Position numbers and translations under genes: made by a program
Notes under the pieces: model-generated
What the model saw: the letters and a program-made list of their open reading frames with translations, nothing else
What the model was told of the DNA's origin: nothing
Databases searched by the model: none
Source of the DNA: Buchnera aphidicola (Lipaphis pseudobrassicae)
Lineage (GTDB): Bacteria > Pseudomonadota > Gammaproteobacteria > Enterobacterales > Enterobacteriaceae
Length of the DNA stretch: 36,027 bases
NCBI RefSeq assembly: GCF_005081185.1
Contig: NZ_CP034870.1
Span: 398,400-434,426 of the forward strand
Direction: 5' to 3'
Shown here: positions 29,130 to 36,027 of the stretch, piece after piece
Position numbering within the stretch: position 1 is the first letter of the stretch
Layout of the letters: each line of letters starts with the position of its first letter

Positions 29130-30377
29130 ATGGATAAATTTTTTATAATAGGAAATAAAAATTTAAATGGTAAGGTTTTTATTTCTGGTTCTAAAAATGC
29201 CGCATTACCAATTTTATTTATGAGTATATTGACGAAAGAAACAATTAAAATTAAAAACGTACCGAATTTAACAGATATAAATATAGCACTTAAATTACTT
29301 AAATATTTAGGAGCAACAATAAAAAATGAAAAAATATTATTCATTAATTCAGATTCAATTAATAATTTCTCACCTCCTCTATATTTAATTAAGAAAATTA
29401 GAGCTTCTATATGGTTGTTAGCTCCTCTTTTAGCACGTTTTGGAAAAGCTAAAATATTTTTTCCTGGAGGATGTAAAATAGGAAAAAGACCAATAGATTT
29501 ACATATAAATAATTTAATTAAATTGGGTGCTAAAATTCATGTAAAAAATAATTGTATTAATGCTTCTATAAAAGGTCGTTTTAAAGGAAAATATATCCTA
29601 ATGAAAAAAATTAGTGTTGGCGCTACAATTACAATTATAGCTGCTGCCACTTTAGCAGAAGGAACAACAATTATTGAGAACGCGGCTAAAGAACCTGAAA
29701 TAGTCGATATTGCAAACTTTTTAAATAAATTAGGTGCTAAAATTATTGGAGCTGGTAGTAACAAAATATTTATTAAAGGTGTTTTAAAATTAAGAGGGGG
29801 TAGGCATCGTATCATTCCAGATAGAATTGAAACAGGAACTTTTCTAGTTGCTGCAGCTGCATCTAAAGGTAATATTACTTGTTATAATACCGAACCTAAA
29901 CATTTACAAAGTGTATTAATAAAGTTAATAGAAGCGGGTGCAAAAATTCGTACAGGAAAAGATTGGATTCAATTAGATATGAAAAAAAGACCTAATTCTG
30001 TAAACCTTTGCACTGCTCCTTATCCAGGATTTCCAACAGATATGCAAGCTCAATTTGCTTTGTTAAATACAATTTCTAAAGGAATAGGTAGTATTACTGA
30101 TAATATATTTGAAAACCGTTTTCATTATGTTTCAGAGTTGATTAATATGGGAGCAAAAATTAAAATACAAAAAAATACTATTATGTGCTATGGAATACCT
30201 ATATTGTCATCTGCAAACGTTGTTTGTATGGATTTAAGAGCATCAGCAACATTAGTTTTAGCTGGTTGTATTTCTACTGGAACAACAATAGTTAATAATA
30301 TTCAACATTTAATCAGAGGATATGAATCTTTTCATATAAAACTAAATCGATTAGGAGCTGATATTAAAATCATATAA
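29130..30377 (+). CDS. murA: UDP-N-acetylglucosamine 1-carboxyvinyltransferase
   Basis: First committed step of peptidoglycan synthesis, adding enolpyruvate from PEP to UDP-GlcNAc; it uses the product pathway that begins with glmM in this window. It has 415 residues (E. coli 419). Substrate Lys-Asn are in SGSKNAALPI (about 18-27). The catalytic Cys is kept in PGGCKIGKRPIDLH, so the fosfomycin-sensitive form is expected. Asp is in YPGFPTDMQAQ and the C-terminal Arg region in DLRASATLVLAG. No defects are seen. Confidence 0.96.
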   Translation: MDKFFIIGNKNLNGKVFISGSKNAALPILFMSILTKETIKIKNVPNLTDINIALKLLKYLGATIKNEKILFINSDSINNFSPPLYLIKKIRASIWLLAPLLARFGKAKIFFPGGCKIGKRPIDLHINNLIKLGAKIHVKNNCINASIKGRFKGKYILMKKISVGATITIIAAATLAEGTTIIENAAKEPEIVDIANFLNKLGAKIIGAGSNKIFIKGVLKLRGGRHRIIPDRIETGTFLVAAAASKGNITCYNTEPKHLQSVLIKLIEAGAKIRTGKDWIQLDMKKRPNSVNLCTAPYPGFPTDMQAQFALLNTISKGIGSITDNIFENRFHYVSELINMGAKIKIQKNTIMCYGIPILSSANVVCMDLRASATLVLAGCISTGTTIVNNIQHLIRGYESFHIKLNRLGADIKII

Positions 30378-30459
30378 AAAAAATACATTTTTAATGTAAT
30401 TAATAAACAATAAAAAATTTAAAAATAAAAAAAATTGATAAACACTATTGGAGCTTTTT

Positions 30460-30786
30460 ATGTATGCAATTTTTTTAAGTGGTGGAAAACAGTATAAAGC
30501 AATTAAAGATCAAACTATTAGATTGGAAAAATTAAATGATGTGATTGGTACCACTGTAGAATTTAATCAAGTTTTAATGATTTCTAATAAAAGTTCTATA
30601 AATGTCGGAAATCCTTTTATAATAGGTGCAAAAATAAAAGCTAATATTGAAAGTCATGGTCGTCTAAAAAAAATAAAAATTATCAAATTTAATCGTCGAA
30701 AACATTATAAAAAACAACAAGGTCATCGTCAATATTTTACTGATGTAAAAATAATAGATATTGCTAATACTTCAGGAGAAAATTAA
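30460..30786 (+). CDS. rplU: 50S ribosomal protein L21
   Basis: 23S rRNA-binding protein of the large subunit. The start is the ATG at 30460-30462 (108 residues; E. coli 103) giving [14 protein letters not shown], with GGAG at 30450-30453. A TTG four codons upstream overlaps that site. Conserved: [30 protein letters not shown] and FTDVKI. rpmA follows 5 bases later, the standard rplU-rpmA operon. Confidence 0.95.
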   Translation: MYAIFLSGGKQYKAIKDQTIRLEKLNDVIGTTVEFNQVLMISNKSSINVGNPFIIGAKIKANIESHGRLKKIKIIKFNRRKHYKKQQGHRQYFTDVKIIDIANTSGEN

Positions 30787-30791
30787 ATAAA

Positions 30792-31046
30792 ATGGCACAT
30801 AAAAAAGCTGGAGGATCTACTAGAAATGGACGAGATTCTAATGCTAAAAGACTGGGAGTAAAATGTTTTGGTGGTCAATTAATTTCAGCAGGAAGTATCA
30901 TAGTCAAACAACGTGGAACAAAATTTCATCCTGGAAAAAATGTAGGATGTGGAAAAGATCATACAATTTTTGCTCTTTTAAAAGGAAAAGTAGAATTTAA
31001 AAAAAAAGGATTAAAAAAACGAACTTATATAAATATTATAAATTAA
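30792..31046 (+). CDS. rpmA: 50S ribosomal protein L27
   Basis: Large-subunit protein whose N-terminal tail reaches the peptidyl transferase centre. It has 84 residues (E. coli 85). The start [23 protein letters not shown] is nearly identical to E. coli, including the residues near the P-site tRNA. Also conserved: [23 protein letters not shown]. It starts 5 bases after rplU. A hairpin follows 10 bases after the stop. Confidence 0.97.
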   Translation: MAHKKAGGSTRNGRDSNAKRLGVKCFGGQLISAGSIIVKQRGTKFHPGKNVGCGKDHTIFALLKGKVEFKKKGLKKRTYINIIN

Positions 31047-31051
31047 AATAT

Positions 31052-31075
31052 AAAAAAACCCCTTTTCAAGGGGTT
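31052..31075 (-). terminator. Intrinsic terminator in minus orientation after rpmA
   Basis: Stem AACCCCTT (31057-31064), loop TTC, AAGGGGTT (31068-31075). On the minus strand it is followed by a U-run (A7 at 31052-31058). On the plus strand, where rpmA is read, it is followed by CAGTAG with no U-tract. It therefore looks like a terminator for antisense readthrough or a bidirectional one that lost its plus U-tract. Confidence 0.6.
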
Positions 31076-31125
31076 CAGTAGTTAATTTTATATTCATAAA
31101 AATATTTATAAAAAAATTAAAATAG

Positions 31126-32218
<1,093 letters not shown>

Positions 32219-32245
32219 ATAAAATAACTAATAATATAATTATTT

Positions 32246-32638
32246 TTAACGTTTTGAAAACTGTGGTCGTTTTCTTGCTTTACGAAAACCTATTTTTTTT
32301 CGTTCAACCTGACGAGAGTCTCGTGTAACAAAACCAGATTTTCTTAATTCAAAACGTAATGATTGATTATATTTAATTAAGGCACGTGTGATACCTTGAC
32401 GAATTGCACCTGCTTGACCAGAAATACCTCCACCTTTGACGGTGATATAAATATCAAATTTATTTATCATATCAACTAATTCTAATGGTTGACGAACGAT
32501 CATACATGAAGTTTCACGACCAAAATATTCTTTTAAAGAACGTTGATTAACAATAATTTCTCCATTTCCAGATCTAAGGAAAACCCTAGCAGAAGAACTC
32601 TTACGACGACCAGTTCCATAATTTTGATTCTGAATCAT
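32246..32638 (-). CDS. rpsI: 30S ribosomal protein S9
   Basis: Small-subunit head protein whose C-terminal tail touches P-site tRNA. It has 130 residues, equal to E. coli. Conserved: [16 protein letters not shown] at the start, [20 protein letters not shown], and the tRNA-contacting tail [12 protein letters not shown]. It lies 14 bases after rplM in the usual rplM-rpsI operon. Confidence 0.97.
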   Translation of the reverse strand: MIQNQNYGTGRRKSSSARVFLRSGNGEIIVNQRSLKEYFGRETSCMIVRQPLELVDMINKFDIYITVKGGGISGQAGAIRQGITRALIKYNQSLRFELRKSGFVTRDSRQVERKKIGFRKARKRPQFSKR

Positions 32639-32652
32639 TTTTATACCTTACA

Positions 32653-33081
32653 TTAAATTTTTAATAATTTTGGACACTGAGCTAAATGATGATGATGTTC
32701 ATTTGGAAACACTTTTAATTTTTTAAACATAGCACGTCCTAAAGGACCTTTAGGTAGCATACCTTTTACTGCCATCGAAATTATTTTCTCTGGAGAACGA
32801 TTTATCATTTCTTCAAATGTAAATTTTTTTATTCCTCCTACATAACCAGTATGATGATAATAAATTTTATTTGTTTTTTTTCTTCCAGTCACTAATATTT
32901 TTGAAGCGTTTAGTACAATAATATAATCTCCGGTATCAAGATGAGGGCTATATTTAATTTTATGTTTACCGCGAAGACGAATAGATAACTCAGTTGCTAA
33001 TCTACCTAATATTTTATTAGATGCGTCTATATAATACCAATTTCTTTTAATATCACTCAATTTAACTGAAAAGGTTTTCAT
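32653..33081 (-). CDS. rplM: 50S ribosomal protein L13
   Basis: Early-assembly large-subunit protein; it represses its own operon in E. coli. It has 142 residues, equal to E. coli. Conserved: [50 protein letters not shown], and [18 protein letters not shown]. The ATG at 33079-33081 is preceded by GTGAGTATTAA, a weak Shine-Dalgarno site like that of ffh. A small hairpin lies in the leader at 33147-33165. Confidence 0.97.
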   Translation of the reverse strand: MKTFSVKLSDIKRNWYYIDASNKILGRLATELSIRLRGKHKIKYSPHLDTGDYIIVLNASKILVTGRKKTNKIYYHHTGYVGGIKKFTFEEMINRSPEKIISMAVKGMLPKGPLGRAMFKKLKVFPNEHHHHLAQCPKLLKI

Positions 33082-33365
33082 TTAATACTCACTTTGGAAT
33101 ATAATTGTTTATATAAAATAATACTATGATTAGAATTAATAAGATATAGCAAATATATTTTGCTAACTATATGATTTAAATTATGTTATATACATCTATA
33201 AAAATTATTTAACATAAATTTTTATTTAATATAATAAATATATAATTAAAAATGTTGATTTATTCACATTTTAATAAAATTAATCTTTTATAATAAGAAT
33301 ATTTCTCAAAAATATTCCAATTTTGGATATATCAGATATATTACATACTTCATAGGTGATAAATT

Positions 33366-34523
33366 ATGCCTACTAACACTTCACTACTTATCTTTCGTAA
33401 TAAAATCAATAATATTGATGAACAAATAGTAAAATTATTAGGAGAAAGAAAAAAACTAGTACTAAAAATAGCTGAATGCAAGATAGAAAATAAAAAAGAA
33501 ATAAGAGACACAGAACGCGAAAAAAAAATGCTACAAAAATTAATTTTTTTAGGAAAAGAAAATCATCTAAAAGAAAAGTATATTACTCAATTATTTCATA
33601 TAATAATAGAAGAATCTGTATCTATTCAGAAAAAAATAATAAATAAATTTAGTGATCATCAAAAATTAAATATTTCAAGTTTTTCTTTTTTAGGTCCTAA
33701 AGGTTCTTATTCTCATATTGCTGCTTGTGAATATGCACATCAAAATTTTCAAACATGTGTAATAAAAGAATGTTCAACTTTTGAAGATGTTATAATTTCA
33801 GTAGAAAAAAATCAGTCTAATTATGCTGTTCTACCAATAGAAAATACTTGTTCTGGTTATATTAATGAAGTTTTTCATTTATTAAAAAAAACCAATTTGT
33901 TTATTGTTGGAGAAATTTACATATTAATCAATCATTGTTTACTTGGAATAAAAAAAATTTCATTAAATACAATTAAAACAATATATAGTCATCCACAACC
34001 ATTTCAACAATGTAGTAAATTTATTAAACAATTTCCAAAATGGAAAATAAGATATACAAAAAGCACAGCAGATGCAATGAAAAAAGTTACTCAATATAAT
34101 GATATAACTAAAGTAGCATTAGGAAGTGAGATAGGCAGTACAATTTATGGATTAAATATTTTATCTAAAAATTTAGCAAATAAACAAAAAAATATTACAA
34201 GATTCATTTTATTACAAAAAAACCCTGTTGAAGTATCTATAAAAATACTATCTAAGACTACTTTAATATTTAGCACAGGAAAAGAATCAGGAGCATTTAC
34301 TAAAGTATTGTTAATATTACAAGAAAATAAAATAATTATCGAAAAAATTACTTCCCATACAATGTACAAAAATCCATGGGAGGAAATATTTTATATTGAC
34401 ATTCAAGCAAATTTATCATCACATATAATACAATCTGTAATTAAAAAAATGGGAAAAATTACTAAATTTATAAAAATTCTAGGATGTTATCCTTGTGCAA
34501 ATATTACTCCAATAGTACCGTAA
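33366..34523 (+). CDS. pheA: Bifunctional chorismate mutase / prephenate dehydratase
   Basis: Converts chorismate to prephenate and then phenylpyruvate, the phenylalanine route central to aphid nutrition. It has 385 residues (E. coli 386), collinear with E. coli. Chorismate mutase residues are all kept: Arg11, Arg28, Lys39, Asp48, Arg51, Glu52, Gln88. The dehydratase domain starts at FLGPKGSYSHIAA and has the catalytic NITRF near 278. The ACT domain differs at both feedback motifs: GALV (309-312) is GAFT and ESRP (329-332) is TSHT, while Trp338 remains. Loss of phenylalanine inhibition is inferred. AGGTGA lies 7 bases before the ATG. The 284-base upstream region holds no Phe-rich leader peptide. 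tyrA, next to pheA in E. coli, is missing. Confidence 0.96.
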   Translation: MPTNTSLLIFRNKINNIDEQIVKLLGERKKLVLKIAECKIENKKEIRDTEREKKMLQKLIFLGKENHLKEKYITQLFHIIIEESVSIQKKIINKFSDHQKLNISSFSFLGPKGSYSHIAACEYAHQNFQTCVIKECSTFEDVIISVEKNQSNYAVLPIENTCSGYINEVFHLLKKTNLFIVGEIYILINHCLLGIKKISLNTIKTIYSHPQPFQQCSKFIKQFPKWKIRYTKSTADAMKKVTQYNDITKVALGSEIGSTIYGLNILSKNLANKQKNITRFILLQKNPVEVSIKILSKTTLIFSTGKESGAFTKVLLILQENKIIIEKITSHTMYKNPWEEIFYIDIQANLSSHIIQSVIKKMGKITKFIKILGCYPCANITPIVP

Positions 34524-34687
34524 AATCATTAAGTAAAAAATATTCAAAATATATATAATTATTTTTTAAAAAAATATCTATAAATACTAAAAACAATTTT
34601 TTTAGAAAATTAAATATAATTTTAAAAAAGATTATTTTTATTTTAATTAAAATATATATTCAGAAATTTTAATGTGAGTAATAAATA

Positions 34688-36027
34688 ATGTTTAATAACT
34701 TAACTCAACGTCTTTCACAAACTTTACGTAAAATTGTTAATAAAGGAAGACTTACAGAAGACAATATTAAAAATACTATACGGGAAGTAAGAAAAGCATT
34801 ATTAGAAGCAGACGTAACCCTATCAGTTATCAAACAATTCATAGAAAATGTTAAAAAAAAATCTATTGGTCATAAGATTAATAATAGTTTAACACCTGGA
34901 CAAGAATTTATAAAAATAGTCAAAAATGAATTAATATTTTCGATGGGAGACAAAGATAACACATTGAATTTATCTGTCAAACCACCAGCAGTACTACTAG
35001 TAGTAGGTTTGCAAGGAGCTGGAAAAACTACTAGTTTAGCAAAATTAGCTAAATGGATTAAAGATAAACATAAAAAGAAAATATTAATTGTTTCCACTGA
35101 TATTTATCGTGCAGCAGCTATAAAACAACTTCAAGTTTTGTCTCAGCAAATCGAAGTAGATTTTTTTCCATCTAGTAAAAATCAAACACCGATAGAAATT
35201 ACAACAGAAGCAATCAAATATTCTACATTAAAATTATATGATATTTTGTTAATTGATACAGCAGGAAGATTGCATATCGATGAAAAAATGATGGATGAAA
35301 TTTATCAAATACAAATTGCATCAAAACCTATTGAAACATTACTAGTAGTAGATTCAATGATGGGACAAGATGCAATAAATATGGCAAAAATATTTAATAA
35401 TAAATTACTTATATCTGGTATAATATTGACCAAAACAGATGGTGATTCTAGAAATGGAATTGCTTTATCTATGCGTTATATAACTGAAAAACCTATTAAA
35501 TTTATAGGAACAGGAGAAAAAATTAATGAATTAAATGCCTTTTACCCTGAAAAAATGGCCGAAAGAATTTTAGGTATGAATGATGTCGTATCTATTATTA
35601 AAGATATCGAAAAAAAAGTAGATCAACTACAAGTTACAAAACTTACAAAAAAACTAAAAAAAGGTCATGATTTTAATTTAAATGATTTTTTAATACAAAT
35701 TAAACAAATGAAAAAAATAGGTGGAATAAATTATTTCATTGATAAATTATCTATAAACAATCAATTATTTAATAAAATATCATCATTTAAAACAGATAAG
35801 AATACATTAAATAAAATAGAAGCCATTATATATTCAATGACACCTAAAGAAAGAATAAAACCAATAATTATAAAAGGATCAAGGAAACGAAGAATAGCTT
35901 TAGGATCAGGAACAACTATACAAGATGTGAATAAATTATTAAAAAACTTTGATGATGTAAAAAGAATTATGAAAAAAATAAAAACCAGTGGAATAGCAAA
36001 AGTAATGAGAGGAATAAAAAATATGTT
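34688..36027 (+). CDS. ffh: Signal recognition particle GTPase Ffh, 3' end outside window
   Basis: SRP protein that binds 4.5S RNA and signal sequences and docks with FtsY. I read 446 codons with no stop; E. coli Ffh has 453 residues, so only a few C-terminal residues are missing. The N domain begins MFNNLTQRLSQTLRKI. P-loop GLQGAGKTT starts at residue 107. Then DIYRAAAIKQL (139-149), DTAGRLHID, TKTDGD and, near 257, the changed motif SRNG where E. coli has ARGG. The M domain ends with GSRKRRIALGSGT, DVNKLLK and a basic helix. GTGAG lies about 7 bases before the ATG. pheA lies 164 bases upstream. Confidence 0.96.
   Translation, partial: MFNNLTQRLSQTLRKIVNKGRLTEDNIKNTIREVRKALLEADVTLSVIKQFIENVKKKSIGHKINNSLTPGQEFIKIVKNELIFSMGDKDNTLNLSVKPPAVLLVVGLQGAGKTTSLAKLAKWIKDKHKKKILIVSTDIYRAAAIKQLQVLSQQIEVDFFPSSKNQTPIEITTEAIKYSTLKLYDILLIDTAGRLHIDEKMMDEIYQIQIASKPIETLLVVDSMMGQDAINMAKIFNNKLLISGIILTKTDGDSRNGIALSMRYITEKPIKFIGTGEKINELNAFYPEKMAERILGMNDVVSIIKDIEKKVDQLQVTKLTKKLKKGHDFNLNDFLIQIKQMKKIGGINYFIDKLSINNQLFNKISSFKTDKNTLNKIEAIIYSMTPKERIKPIIIKGSRKRRIALGSGTTIQDVNKLLKNFDDVKRIMKKIKTSGIAKVMRGIKNM

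Noticed and set aside
33260..33268. TTATTCACA, a match to the DnaA box consensus
   Set aside because: Single isolated site with no cluster or origin features; likely chance.
34639..34654. 16-bp palindrome TATTTTAATTAAAATA before ffh
   Set aside because: Pure A/T in an A/T-only spacer, with no good promoter alignment; expected by chance.

Overview
The window is a typical piece of a strongly reduced, AT-rich gammaproteobacterial chromosome. Protein similarity to Escherichia coli, gene order and the pattern of deletions all point to Buchnera aphidicola, the primary endosymbiont of aphids. The supporting signs are dense housekeeping genes, almost no regulators, no mobile elements, short AT-rich spacers, few strong Shine-Dalgarno sites and Lys/Asn/Ile-rich proteins. 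Every coding region of useful length can be assigned to a known family. I see no frameshifted gene, insertion sequence, CRISPR array, phage gene or defence island, and I do not claim a new system.

Layout, left to right. (1) 1-4429: rlmL (5' end outside the window) and uup on +, then trhO on -. (2) 4542-12168: a block matching E. coli minute ~96: valS and pepA on -, then argI, pyrB, pyrI and ridA on +, with holC missing between pepA and valS. A divergent promoter region lies between pepA and argI. (3) 12245-28297: a long minus-strand block matching E. coli minute ~71, read from high to low coordinates as greA, rlmE, ftsH, glmM, secG, tRNA-Leu(GAG), nusA, infB, rbfA, truB, rpsO, pnp, deaD. E. 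coli neighbours folP, metY, rimP and nlpI are missing. (4) 28298-28821: a very AT-rich stretch with no supported gene. (5) 28822-33081: ibaG, murA, rplU, rpmA and obgE on +, meeting rpsI and rplM on -. (6) 33366-36027: pheA and ffh on +; ffh runs off the window a few codons before its end.

The genes fall into a few jobs. One is RNA and translation: nusA, infB, rbfA, truB, rpsO, pnp, deaD, rlmL, rlmE, trhO, valS, uup, obgE and four ribosomal proteins besides rpsO. One is envelope and export: secG, ffh, ftsH, and glmM plus murA for peptidoglycan precursors. One is symbiotic metabolism: argI for arginine, pyrBI for pyrimidines, pheA for phenylalanine, with ridA guarding PLP enzymes. The pheA regulatory motifs are altered and no phe or pyr leader attenuator is visible, which fits relaxed control of nutrient supply.

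The observations most worth checking are: a leader upstream of deaD that keeps the homologue of an E. coli N-terminal extension but breaks it with an in-frame stop; divergent pepA/argI promoters flanking an 18-bp palindrome; UUG starts in pyrB and pnp; changed motif residues in TruB, GlmM, PheA and Ffh; and hairpins whose U-tract is absent or on the unexpected strand.
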